Shown piece after piece: positions 36,883 through 45,440 of a DNA stretch of 64,000 nt. Origin of the DNA: Lacipirellula limnantheis (GTDB lineage Bacteria > Planctomycetota > Planctomycetia > Pirellulales > Lacipirellulaceae); the NCBI RefSeq assembly GCF_007746075.1, contig NZ_CP036339.1, forward strand, positions 2,056,885 through 2,120,884, in the 5' to 3' direction. Under the pieces are notes generated by a model, which had not been told where the DNA came from, made no database searches, and was given only the letters and a program-made list of their open reading frames with translations. The translations under genes were made by a program, and so were the position numbers. Each line of letters opens with the position of its first letter. Within the stretch, counting starts at the first letter, position 1.

Positions 36883-37634
36883 TTCACCGTTTTCGCTACC
36901 CGGCGGCAATGGCGTATCTCGACCTGGACGAAGCATCGGACTTGTGTGAGCGGAGCTGGCTCGTCTCGACGTCGCGCTGGGCGCCGCTGGCCTTCCGAGC
37001 CCAGGACCACGCAATCGGAGAGGACGTCGCCTTGCCCAATGTCGGCGAGGTTGACGGGCCTGGGCAACTGGCCAACGATATCCGCCGCCATGTGGCGCGT
37101 GTGACGGGCCGCGACTGCCGTGGGCCCGTCCGCCTCCTCACGCAGTTTCGCCACTTCGGGTGCTACTTCAGTCCACTAAATCTTTTCTACTGCTTCGGGT
37201 CACCGGGCGACGAAACGCCCCAAGCGATCGTGGCCGAAGTCAGCAATACCCCGTGGAACGAGCGACGGCTCTATGTGCTGCACGCCGGCAACCAACGGAC
37301 AGGGCAGGGGAGCGCGCTCCGTTATCGCCACGAGAAGGACTTCCACGTTTCGCCGTTCATGGGGCTTGATGCCGCTTACGATTGGCGGCTAACTGTTCCG
37401 GACGAACACTTGCGCGTGCGTATTCGTTCTACGACCGGCGCCGGCCCGCCGTTCGAGGCGGCGATGTCGCTCGAGCGTCGGCCCTGGAGCGATCGAGCGT
37501 TAGCCTCACTACTTGTCCGCTTTCCTGTTTCCGGCCTGCAAATCCTTGCCGCCATTTATTGGCAGGCGTTTCGACTCTGGCGCAAGCGATGTCCGTTTTA
37601 CCCTCATCCGAACTCGATTTGCGCGGCCGCGTAG
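36828..37634 (+). CDS. DUF1365 protein of the lipid-modification operon
   Basis: The 268-residue protein begins MQSCLYQGNVFHVRRHPVIHRFRYP, the typical opening of DUF1365, with the conserved HFGCYFSPLNLFYCF and AIVAEVSNTPWNERRLYVL blocks. The start at 36828 lies inside the preceding gene (55-base overlap), and its end overlaps the Cfa gene by 46 bases. The family has no proven activity but is nearly always found beside Cfa-type methyltransferases and the FAD oxidoreductase, so a role in the same lipid pathway is likely. Confidence 0.9.
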   Translation: MQSCLYQGNVFHVRRHPVIHRFRYPAAMAYLDLDEASDLCERSWLVSTSRWAPLAFRAQDHAIGEDVALPNVGEVDGPGQLANDIRRHVARVTGRDCRGPVRLLTQFRHFGCYFSPLNLFYCFGSPGDETPQAIVAEVSNTPWNERRLYVLHAGNQRTGQGSALRYRHEKDFHVSPFMGLDAAYDWRLTVPDEHLRVRIRSTTGAGPPFEAAMSLERRPWSDRALASLLVRFPVSGLQILAAIYWQAFRLWRKRCPFYPHPNSICAAA

Positions 37635-38911
37635 GTCGTCGGCCGCGCGGCTCCGCTGCTCCGAGCGCAGGGGCGTCCCCGTTGCCGGCGCTTGGGAGGG
37701 CGGACCGTTGGCTCCGTCGGCGGTTGATCGACCGGTTGACGGCGCTCGACCTCGACGGCGTCGATCTCGTCGACGGAGACGGCGTTCATGCTTTCGGGGG
37801 CGAGCAGAGCCTCGATCCTGCCCGCGACGCTGACCGTAGTCAGGCGGCGATTGCCGTGCAGGATCCGAAGTTCTATCGCTCGGTCGCCTTGGGCGGCAGT
37901 CTCGGCTTTGGCCGAGCGTACGTCGACGGCGAATGGACGACCGCTGACTTGCCGACGCTTCTGCAGCGACTGGCCCGCGCTACGGTCGGGCGCTCGACAG
38001 CCGATGGTCCCGCGAGTTGGCCAGCGCGGATCGTCGGATCGGTCCGCAAGCTTGGGCGCCGCAATACCCGCAGCGGCAGCCGGCGAAACATTCATGCCCA
38101 TTACGACCTGAGCAACGAATTTTTCGCCCTCTTCCTCGACGAATCGATGACTTATTCGTGCGGAATTTTTGAGAGCCCGGAGACCACGCTGGCCGAGGCG
38201 CAATACGCGAAGTACGACCGGATCGCCCAGGGCTTACAGCTGACCGCGGGAGACCACGTTATTGAAATTGGCTGCGGTTGGGGAGGTTTCGCCGAGCATG
38301 CGGCAAGCCGGTACGGCTGCCGAGTCACGGGCATCACCATCTCGGAGGAGCAGTTCCAATTTGCGCGGCGGCGCATCGCCGCGGCGGGGCTCGCGGACCG
38401 GGTGGAAATCCAACTGTGCGACTACCGAGATGTTCAAGGGCAGTTTGATAAGCTCGCTTCCATCGAAATGATCGAAGCGGTCGGGCACGAGTTCCTGCCG
38501 ACCTTCTTCGCGAAGTGTTCGTCGCTGCTCAAACGGGACGGATTGATGATGCTGCAAACCATCACCATCCCCGACCAGCGCTACCAGCAATATCGACGCG
38601 GCGTCGACTTCATCCAGGAGTACATTTTTCCGGGCGGGCATGTTCCCTCGCTCGGCGCCATTTGCCAGGCGGTCGCCGAGTCGACGGATCTGCAACTCTT
38701 GGAACTGGCCGATTTCGCGGGCGACTACGCGCGTACGCTTCTCAGTTGGCGCGAGTCGTGTCACACGAACGCGCGGCCAATCGCGGCCCTCGGCTTCGAC
38801 CAACGCTTTCAACGCACGTGGGACTACTACCTCAGCTATTGCGCGGCGGGATTCATGGAGCGCCACATAGGCTTGGCCCAGATCTTGTTCGCCAAGCCAA
38901 AGGCGCGATAG
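37589..38911 (+). CDS. cfa: cyclopropane-fatty-acyl-phospholipid synthase family methyltransferase
   Basis: The 440-residue protein transfers a one-carbon group from S-adenosylmethionine to unsaturated acyl chains of membrane lipids. The N-terminal lipid-binding part (about 1-140) contains YRSVALGGSLGFGRAYVDGEW. The Rossmann methyltransferase core has the SAM loop EIGCGWGGFAEHA, the ASIEMIEAVGHE segment and the closing YYLSYCAAGF segment of the family. The start at 37589 (MSVLPSSELDL) overlaps the DUF1365 end by 46 bases; upstream starts are low-complexity. Whether it makes cyclopropane rings or methyl branches cannot be told from sequence; the neighbouring FAD oxidoreductase favours a modified product. 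Confidence 0.92.
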   Translation: MSVLPSSELDLRGRVGRRPRGSAAPSAGASPLPALGRADRWLRRRLIDRLTALDLDGVDLVDGDGVHAFGGEQSLDPARDADRSQAAIAVQDPKFYRSVALGGSLGFGRAYVDGEWTTADLPTLLQRLARATVGRSTADGPASWPARIVGSVRKLGRRNTRSGSRRNIHAHYDLSNEFFALFLDESMTYSCGIFESPETTLAEAQYAKYDRIAQGLQLTAGDHVIEIGCGWGGFAEHAASRYGCRVTGITISEEQFQFARRRIAAAGLADRVEIQLCDYRDVQGQFDKLASIEMIEAVGHEFLPTFFAKCSSLLKRDGLMMLQTITIPDQRYQQYRRGVDFIQEYIFPGGHVPSLGAICQAVAESTDLQLLELADFAGDYARTLLSWRESCHTNARPIAALGFDQRFQRTWDYYLSYCAAGFMERHIGLAQILFAKPKAR

Positions 38912-38914
38912 TTG

Positions 38915-39706
38915 ATGACCGTCGACGTGATCCTGCCGCTCTGCATTGGCCTGGTCTTCTCAGCCGCGGCGATGACGGCGCTGTGGCGGGTGCAGCGGCG
39001 GACCGGCAATGCGGGGATCGTCGACGTGGCGTGGGCGGGACTGGTGGGCGGACTTGGCGTCTTCTTTGCCGCTTGGCCTGCCGGCATTGCGTGGCTGCGT
39101 GGGCTGGCGGCCGTGATGATTGCGGTCTGGTCGCTCCGACTGACGGCGTATCTTTACCGGCGCGTCGTTGGACATCCGGAAGAGGGACGTTACGCCGACT
39201 TGCGTCGTCGGTGGGGGCCTGACGCTTCGCGGAAGTTCTTTCAGTTCTTCCTCTTCCAAGCCGTCGCCGCGTGCGTGTTCGCCACGCCGATCTTGGCGAT
39301 CGCTCGCAGCTCCGCCCCGCCCCCTTGGTGGTGCGTTGCGCTGGCGGTCGTTGTCTGGGGCGTTGGCATCGTCGGCGTCTCCCTCGCCGATTGGCAGCTT
39401 GCCCGATTCAAGCTGCGTCCCGAAGCGAAAGGGCGTACTTGCCGCGACGGCCTTTGGCGTTATTCGCGCCACCCGAATTACTTTTTCGAGTGGGTCCACT
39501 GGAACAGCTACGTCCCGTTGGCCGTCGCCTCAGCCTACTGGTGGGCTCCCGTGTTCGTCGCGTGCGGACTACTCTATCTGCTCCTTTTCGTCACCGGCAT
39601 TCCGCCGGCCGAGGCCCAATCGCTGGCAAGTCGCGGCGACGATTACCGCGATTACCAGCGGACAACCAATTCCTTTTTTCCCTGGCTGCCGCGCGCCGAA
39701 AGCTAG
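38915..39706 (+). CDS. DUF1295 membrane protein (steroid-reductase/isoprenylcysteine methyltransferase-like)
   Basis: The 263-residue integral membrane protein has about seven helices. The C-terminal signature is LWRYSRHPNYFFEWVHWNSY, the cofactor-binding motif shared by DUF1295, steroid 5-alpha-reductases and isoprenylcysteine methyltransferases. It starts three bases after the cfa stop (ATG at 38915; a TTG three bases upstream is also open). In the operon it could reduce or methylate the product of the Cfa-type enzyme. Confidence 0.9.
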   Translation: MTVDVILPLCIGLVFSAAAMTALWRVQRRTGNAGIVDVAWAGLVGGLGVFFAAWPAGIAWLRGLAAVMIAVWSLRLTAYLYRRVVGHPEEGRYADLRRRWGPDASRKFFQFFLFQAVAACVFATPILAIARSSAPPPWWCVALAVVVWGVGIVGVSLADWQLARFKLRPEAKGRTCRDGLWRYSRHPNYFFEWVHWNSYVPLAVASAYWWAPVFVACGLLYLLLFVTGIPPAEAQSLASRGDDYRDYQRTTNSFFPWLPRAES

Positions 39707-39811
39707 CGTCGCTCGGGCAAGTTGTCGAGGTCGATGGCGGGCGACCCGCCAGCCTTCGGCCGCCGCATGAACGACGGATTCGCTTAAAGATGGCGCCGAG
39801 CTCCGAATCCC

Positions 39812-40876
39812 ATGATGATACAACTTGCCGAGCGACGGTTGCTTCCCGACGTGGTGATCCGCGGCGGCATTCGACGCCTGCTGGCGCAGCGCTTGGAGCG
39901 CGAACGCACGGCGATGCCTCAGGGCGCCTCGCAGCGCAGCGCGGCGCTGCGGCGGCTATTCGCCGAAGGCGCCATTGCCGAAGAAACGGACGCCGCGCGC
40001 CGCCAGCATTACGAGGCCCCGACTGAGCTCTTTCTGGCGATGCTCGGACCACGTCTGAAGTACAGCGGATGCCTGTGGGAAGCCGGCGTCGACGATCTTG
40101 CGACCGCCGAGGAAGCGATGCTCGCGCTGACCTGCGAACGGGCGCGAATTGCCGATGGTCAACGGATTCTTGACCTCGGGTGCGGCTGGGGGTCGCTCAG
40201 CCTGTGGATGGCTGAGCGCTATCCCAATGCCGAGATCGTCGCCGCGTCGAATTCGCGCACGCAGCACCAGTTCATCATGAAGCGGGCCCTGGAGCGCGGG
40301 TTGCTCAACGTGCGGCATGTCGTCCTGAACGTCGCCGACTTCGCCAGGCAGGAAGGGACCGCCTCCGCCGCGAGCGAGCTTGGGAACGACGAGCGATTCG
40401 ATCGAATTGTCTCCGTCGAAATGTTCGAGCACATGCGGAACATCGACCGACTACTGCGCCACCTTGCCGGCTGGATTCAGTCCGATGGCCGTCTGTTCGT
40501 CCATATTTTCTCCCATCGCGAGCTATTCTATCGCTTCGTCGACGAGGGACGGGATGATTGGATGGCGCGGCACTTCTTCACGGGCGGAGCGATGCCGCCG
40601 CTCGATCTGTTTGAGCACGTGCCCGGACCTTTTCAGTTGCGTCAGCGTTGGGAGACGGGCGGCGAGCACTACGCGCGAACTTGTCGGGCGTGGCTCGACA
40701 ACCTCGACGCCGCTGGCGCCGCCGTGCAGCGTCGTTTTCGGCAGGATCTCGCTCCCGCCGACGCGCGAAGGCAATTCCAGCGTTGGCGGATGTTCGTGAT
40801 GGCGTGCGAAGAACTCTTTGCGTACGACGGCGGCCGGCAATGGGTGGTGAGCCATCACCTGCTGGCTCCGGCGTAG
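39812..40876 (+). CDS. second Cfa-like SAM-dependent methyltransferase
   Basis: The 354-residue protein has the SAM loop LDLGCGWGSLSLWMAE, SVEMFEHMRN and FVHIFSHRELFYRF, placing it in the branch of Cfa-like enzymes that includes coclaurine N-methyltransferase-type proteins. It lacks the longer N-terminal lipid-binding domain of the 440-residue enzyme. It follows the DUF1295 gene by 105 bases, with no strong terminator between, so it is probably the last gene of the operon. Substrate unknown. Confidence 0.85.
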   Translation: MMIQLAERRLLPDVVIRGGIRRLLAQRLERERTAMPQGASQRSAALRRLFAEGAIAEETDAARRQHYEAPTELFLAMLGPRLKYSGCLWEAGVDDLATAEEAMLALTCERARIADGQRILDLGCGWGSLSLWMAERYPNAEIVAASNSRTQHQFIMKRALERGLLNVRHVVLNVADFARQEGTASAASELGNDERFDRIVSVEMFEHMRNIDRLLRHLAGWIQSDGRLFVHIFSHRELFYRFVDEGRDDWMARHFFTGGAMPPLDLFEHVPGPFQLRQRWETGGEHYARTCRAWLDNLDAAGAAVQRRFRQDLAPADARRQFQRWRMFVMACEELFAYDGGRQWVVSHHLLAPA

Positions 40877-40891
40877 CACTCGGTAAAGACC

Positions 40892-40943
40892 GGCCCCGTT
40901 GCTATTTCAGCCGACCAGCCGCTAAAACAGCGGAGAACGGGCC
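40892..40943 (+). terminator. hairpin after the lipid-modification operon
   Basis: Outer arms GGCCCCGTT (40892-40900) and AACGGGCC (40936-40943), with an inner stem CCGCT-AAAAC-AGCGG (about 40919-40933). A short TTT follows. It could end the operon; the poor T-run makes this uncertain. Confidence 0.4.
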
Positions 40944-40976
40944 TTTGCCGAACTCACCCCGCTGACGGTTGGCGCC

Positions 40977-41819
40977 ATGATTTCAACCACGCTTCTGTAT
41001 CGCGCGACGCTGCTGGCCGGCGTCTGTTTCCCCATGGCGCTACCGATGAGAGGTCGGCTCCACGCCGCGGAGACGGAAGTCGGGCAGCGCGACTTCTCCG
41101 CCGAGGCTGAAGCGGCGCACCATGGCGATCGTTTTGAGACCCTGCGCGACCCGGAACTGCGGCGACACTACCTCGATCAAATAGAGAGCGGACAGCGACC
41201 CGAGTTGGAAAAAATGTGGTCGGGCCAGGCTGAACCAGGCCCGAGTAGCCCGCAGCCGCCACAACAGTTGCCGCCCGAAATTCGCCAGCTGCAACAGGCC
41301 CTGGGCGGCCCGCAGGTCGATCGGTACTCCTCGCTGCGAACTGAATCGGCAGCGGGAGATCCGCACCGTCCGCCCCTGAGTCACCCCGCCATCCCCGCAG
41401 CGGGCGCGATCCGGGCACTGCGCGACGGCGCCGCGAAACTCGACGAGATTGCCAATCGGCTGGAGCAGCTTGAGCTTTACCCCCAGGCCGATGCCCTCCG
41501 CCAGCAAGCGCAGCGGTTACGTCTTGATGCCCGCGGACCTGGCGCGTTGGCAATTCCAGCGGAAGCGGCGCCTCGCCCGACTCCTGCGCAGTGGTTCGAT
41601 TCGGGCGCGCCAACGTTGCCTGACGGGGGAAGTCCGACGCCGCACCTGCGGCCTTCACGCCACGCGCCCGAGTTACGCCCCATGCCGTCCGCACCGATCG
41701 CGCCCCCCGCACTCGAACCGGTACCCCAACCGGAAAACCCGAGCGACCCGCCCAAGCCGCAGCCGTTGCTTGACTCGCCCGAGGCGACGCCGCAGCCCGA
41801 CGTCGAGGTGGAGGGGTAA
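40977..41819 (+). CDS. secreted proline-rich protein of unknown function
   Basis: The 280-residue protein begins with a signal peptide (about residues 1-30, cut near LHA). The middle has a helical region (AIRALRDGAAKLDEIANRLEQLELYPQADALRQQAQRLRL), and the last 90 residues are rich in proline with an acidic end (PQPDVEVEG). The helix of spaced leucines may form a coiled coil. No known domain. It stands just before the secretion/pilus locus on the same strand, about 285 bases away, so an envelope role linked to it is possible. Confidence 0.65.
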   Translation: MISTTLLYRATLLAGVCFPMALPMRGRLHAAETEVGQRDFSAEAEAAHHGDRFETLRDPELRRHYLDQIESGQRPELEKMWSGQAEPGPSSPQPPQQLPPEIRQLQQALGGPQVDRYSSLRTESAAGDPHRPPLSHPAIPAAGAIRALRDGAAKLDEIANRLEQLELYPQADALRQQAQRLRLDARGPGALAIPAEAAPRPTPAQWFDSGAPTLPDGGSPTPHLRPSRHAPELRPMPSAPIAPPALEPVPQPENPSDPPKPQPLLDSPEATPQPDVEVEG

Positions 41820-42104
41820 ACGGACGAGCTCACATGCGGGCGTCATGCAGCCCCGCCGCGAAATGGCCGGAACCGTGTTGGTAATCGGCTGACGCCGCCA
41901 TTGGATGGCAGTGGGAGTTGCGCTCGACCGTTGATTGACATTCCAATCTGCCCCCACTAGCCTAAAACATTACGGGCGGCCCGTTTGCGCAATTTGCGAA
42001 ACGCCGACGCGCGCCGCCGCCCTCTCTTCGGGGCGCCTCGCCATCGCGCGCCGTCCGATCCTACCGCTTCGCTTTCCGGAACTCGCAGCAGAGAAGACGC
42101 CGCC

Positions 42105-43811
42105 ATGGCTGATCGATTCGGGGACTTTCTCATCAAAAAGGGGATCATCGGTCCCGAACAGCTCCAAGAGGCGGAGACTGTCGCCAAATCGCGCCGACTG
42201 AAGCTTCAAGACGCCATCGTCCAGCTCGGCTACGCCAACGGCGAGCAAATCGCCAAGTCGCTGGCGAAGCTCCACGGCTACGAATACTACGACCTGAACA
42301 ACGTCCCGATTCCCCCCGCGGTTGTCGAACTCGTGCCCGAATCGGTCGCCCGCGAAAACGCGGTCATTCCCTTCTCGGAAGAAAACGGCGCCCTCAAAGT
42401 ACTGGTGAGCGATCCGCAAGACTTCGAAACCTTCGACAAGCTGCAGTTCATCCTCAACCGCAAGATTGAGATCGGCGTCTCGACCAAGGAAAGCATTCTC
42501 GAAGCCATCAACCGCAACTACGGCCAGGTCGACGGCGAATCGGCCGACTCGATGTTGCAGGAATTCACTGACACGGCGATCGACTTCACCGAAACCGAAG
42601 ACGACGCCGCGAGCGATTCCGACGACGTCGTCGATGAAACCAGCGCCCCGATCGTCCGGCTCGTCCAGCTGATGATCGGCGAGGCGGTCCAGCTGCGGGC
42701 CTCGGACATTCACGTCGAGCCGTTCGAAGACCGCGTCCGCATTCGTTACCGCATCGACGGCATGCTGGTCGAACGCGACAGCCCGCCGCGGCGCTTGCTT
42801 GGCGCCTTGCTGAGCCGCATCAAGATTCTCGCCAAAATGGACATCGCCGAACGCCGCCGCTGCCAGGACGGCCGGATCAAGATCACCGCCGGCGGCAAGG
42901 AGCTCGACCTCCGCGTCAGCATGCTGCCGACGAATCACGGCCAATCGTGCGTCATGCGGCTGCTCGATAAGGACAACATCAAGGTCGGCGTCCGCCAACT
43001 TGGTCTCAGCGAAAAAGACTTCAAGGCGTTCAAGAACCTCATTCGCCGCCCGAACGGCATTTTGCTCGTCACTGGCCCCACCGGTTCGGGCAAAACGACG
43101 ACGCTCTACGCGGCGATGAACGAGCTGAACCGTCCCGACCGCAAAATCATCACCGCCGAGGATCCGGTCGAGTACTACCTCCCCGGCGTCAATCAGGTGG
43201 AAGTCCGCCACAACATCGGGCTCGACTTTGCCAAGATCATCAAGGCGATGCTCCGGCAGGCGCCGAACGTCATTCTCGTCGGCGAAATGCGCGACCACGA
43301 AACGGCGTCGATGGGCATCCAGGCGTCGCTTACGGGCCACTTGGTGTTCAGTACGCTCCACACCAACGATGCCCCGGGCGCCATCACCCGCATGGTCGAC
43401 ATCGGCGTTCCCGCCTACCTGGTGGCGGGCAGCGTCATTGGCGTCCTGGCCCAGCGGCTTGTCCGCGTCAACTGCGCCAAGTGCAAGCAACCCTTCACGC
43501 CGTCGCCGGCCCAGCTGGAACTCGCCGGCATCACGCCCGAGCAGGCCGCCAAGGCCACGTTCATGAAGGGGGTGGGTTGTTCCCATTGCGGCAAGAGCGG
43601 CTACCGCGGCCGCATCGGCATTTACGAGCTGATGCAAATGAACTCGAAGGTCCGCGAGCTCTCGTTCCAGGGAGCCTCGACCCTAGAAATCCGCCGCGCC
43701 GCCGTCAAACAAGGCATGACCACCCTCTACGACGACGGCATCCTCAAGACCCTCCAGGGGATCACCACCCTTGAGGAAGTCTTCCGCGTTTCCAAGCGCG
43801 AGGCGGTCTAA
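42105..43811 (+). CDS. gspE: GspE/PilB-type secretion/pilus assembly ATPase, copy 1
   Basis: The 568-residue cytoplasmic hexameric ATPase drives pseudopilus or pilus extension. It has an N-terminal MshEN/T2SSE-N domain (about 1-150; MADRFGDFLIKKGIIGPEQLQEAE), Walker A GPTGSGKTTT, the Asp box (AEDPVEYYLPGVNQVEV), Walker B LVGEMRDHETA, a His box (LVFSTLHTNDAPGAITR), and a zinc site (CAKCKQ and CSHCGKSGYRGRIGIYE). The start at 42105 opens directly on the N-domain. A second, distinct copy lies at 45441, so the two probably serve different complexes or alternate. Confidence 0.94.
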   Translation: MADRFGDFLIKKGIIGPEQLQEAETVAKSRRLKLQDAIVQLGYANGEQIAKSLAKLHGYEYYDLNNVPIPPAVVELVPESVARENAVIPFSEENGALKVLVSDPQDFETFDKLQFILNRKIEIGVSTKESILEAINRNYGQVDGESADSMLQEFTDTAIDFTETEDDAASDSDDVVDETSAPIVRLVQLMIGEAVQLRASDIHVEPFEDRVRIRYRIDGMLVERDSPPRRLLGALLSRIKILAKMDIAERRRCQDGRIKITAGGKELDLRVSMLPTNHGQSCVMRLLDKDNIKVGVRQLGLSEKDFKAFKNLIRRPNGILLVTGPTGSGKTTTLYAAMNELNRPDRKIITAEDPVEYYLPGVNQVEVRHNIGLDFAKIIKAMLRQAPNVILVGEMRDHETASMGIQASLTGHLVFSTLHTNDAPGAITRMVDIGVPAYLVAGSVIGVLAQRLVRVNCAKCKQPFTPSPAQLELAGITPEQAAKATFMKGVGCSHCGKSGYRGRIGIYELMQMNSKVRELSFQGASTLEIRRAAVKQGMTTLYDDGILKTLQGITTLEEVFRVSKREAV

Positions 43812-43983
43812 CATTGCCTGGCGCTGCGCCCAGCGCGTCCAGCGACGGGAGTGCCGCTCGGGTGGCGGTTGCGCCGATCGAGCGGGTCCCCGACCCCGTG
43901 CCCCCCGCTTCACGCCCTCTGATCCAGCCGCTCGCCACGCCACTTCCCGTCCCCGCCCGACCGCCATTATCCCGTTGAAACTC

Positions 43984-44012
43984 TTGAGTTTAGCCATCGC
44001 CCCCGACATAAT
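43984..44012 (+). promoter_or_regulatory. sigma70-type promoter upstream of pilT
   Basis: TTGAGT (43984-43989), a 17-base spacer and CATAAT (44007-44012) form a good promoter, with start near 44019 and a leader of about 170 bases before pilT. The intergenic stretch 43812-44191 otherwise contains no gene, only a GC-rich inverted segment around 44071-44090. Confidence 0.55.
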
Positions 44013-44191
44013 GCCAAGGTAGGCGCAGAGCAGTTTTGAAGGGGGAAGCGCGGAGCACTCGGCCGCGTTGGCCGGAACAGCCAACGCGACGTCGCCTTCT
44101 TGCCTGGGCCGCTGGCTTTTCACACGGGAAGAGGCTTCCCGGATGGCGCCGCTCGCCCGACGCTGTGCGCCGACGTTACGGGAAAGAATCC

Positions 44192-45298
44192 ATGGGAACG
44201 ATCCTCATCGACAAGCTCCTCTCTGCTCAAGTCAAGCAGGGAGCGAGCGATCTCCATATCGCCGTCGGCCAGCCGCCGGTGTTGCGGCTGCACGGCCACA
44301 TGCAGAAGCTCAAGACCAAGGTGCTCGAGCCGGCCGACACGATGGCGCTCATGAAGAGCATCACGCCCGAACGCTGCCAGCAAGAGTTCCAGGAAACTGG
44401 CAGCGCCGACTTCGGTTTCGCCTTCGGCGACCAGGCCCGCTTCCGCGTGTCGGTCTTCCGGCAAAAGGGCAACGTCTCGATGGTCCTCCGGCAGATTCCG
44501 GTCAACCTCATGTCGATGGACCAGCTCGGCCTGCCGCATATCTTCAAGGATCTCATTCTCCGCCCGCGCGGTCTGCTGCTCGTCACCGGGCCTACCGGTT
44601 CGGGCAAATCGACGTCGCTGGCGGCGATGGTTGATCATCTCAATACCACGGTCGATCATCACATCATCACGATCGAAGACCCGATCGAGTTCTATCACAA
44701 CCACAAGAAGTCGACGGTCAACCAGCGCGAAGTCGGCGTCGACGTCACCTCGTTCGCCGAGGCGATTCGTCGCGCGTTGCGGCAGGACCCCGACGTCATC
44801 CTCGTCGGCGAATTGCGCGACCTCGAAACGATCGAGGCCGCCATCACCGCGGCCGAAACGGGCCACGTCGTGTTCGGCACGCTCCACACCAGTAGCGCCG
44901 CCGGCACGATCAATCGCGTCATCGACGTGTTTCCCAGCCATCAGCAGGACCAGATCCGCACGCAGCTCGCCACGGCGATCATCGGCATTCTCGCGCAGCA
45001 GCTCGTCCCCCGCATCGGCGGCGGCCGCGTCGCCGCCTTCGAGACGCTGGTCGTCACCCCCGGCATCGCGAACCTCATTCGCGAGAACAAGATTTTCCGC
45101 ATTACCTCGGCCATTCAAACCGGCTCGAAATACGGCATGCAACTCCTCGACGATCACTTGTTTCAGCACTGGCGGAACGAGGTCGCCACGAAAGAAGACG
45201 TGCTGATGAAGTCCAACAGTCCCGACGACCTCGCCAAGCGCATCGCCGCCGCCGAACGCGGCATTTTCGACGAACCGCAAGCTAACGAAGGCAACTAG
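44192..45298 (+). CDS. pilT: PilT-type retraction ATPase
   Basis: The 368-residue hexameric ATPase powers pilus retraction. It has the PilT-specific N-terminus (GTILIDKLLSAQVKQGASDLHIAVGQPPVLRLHG), Walker A GPTGSGKSTS, Asp box IEDPIEFYHNHKKSTV, Walker B LVGELRDLETIEAA and His box HVVFGTLHTSSAAGTINR. It lacks the zinc site and the N-terminal domain of GspE/PilB, as expected. The start at 44192 follows GGAAAG; the longer open frame upstream is not coding. Presence of PilT points to a retractable pilus rather than a simple secretion pseudopilus. Confidence 0.94.
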   Translation: MGTILIDKLLSAQVKQGASDLHIAVGQPPVLRLHGHMQKLKTKVLEPADTMALMKSITPERCQQEFQETGSADFGFAFGDQARFRVSVFRQKGNVSMVLRQIPVNLMSMDQLGLPHIFKDLILRPRGLLLVTGPTGSGKSTSLAAMVDHLNTTVDHHIITIEDPIEFYHNHKKSTVNQREVGVDVTSFAEAIRRALRQDPDVILVGELRDLETIEAAITAAETGHVVFGTLHTSSAAGTINRVIDVFPSHQQDQIRTQLATAIIGILAQQLVPRIGGGRVAAFETLVVTPGIANLIRENKIFRITSAIQTGSKYGMQLLDDHLFQHWRNEVATKEDVLMKSNSPDDLAKRIAAAERGIFDEPQANEGN

Positions 45299-45300
45299 AA

Positions 45301-45428
45301 AGCGGTCAGCGATCAGCTGTCAGCTTTCAGCCAGAGAAGACGAAAGCCCACTCGACGATTAGTACGCAATCCACTCTGCAAGAGATTCAACAACCCGCAT
45401 TAGCTGACTGCTGATCGCTGACCGCTGA
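45301..45428. repeat. inverted heptad repeat before the second gspE
   Basis: The left arm (45301-45332) is a seven-base tandem repeat of the type AGCGGTC/AGCGATC. The right arm (45401-45428) carries the same unit inverted (TCGCTGA/CCGCTGA). Seventeen bases of the arms are perfectly complementary. It nearly fills the gap between pilT and the second ATPase gene. Confidence 0.8.
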
Positions 45429-45440
45429 GAGCTTCCCTCC

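Noticed and set aside
41970-43637. Minus-strand open frame of 555 codons
   Set aside because: It is opposite the first gspE; no recognisable motif and composition typical of an antisense shadow.
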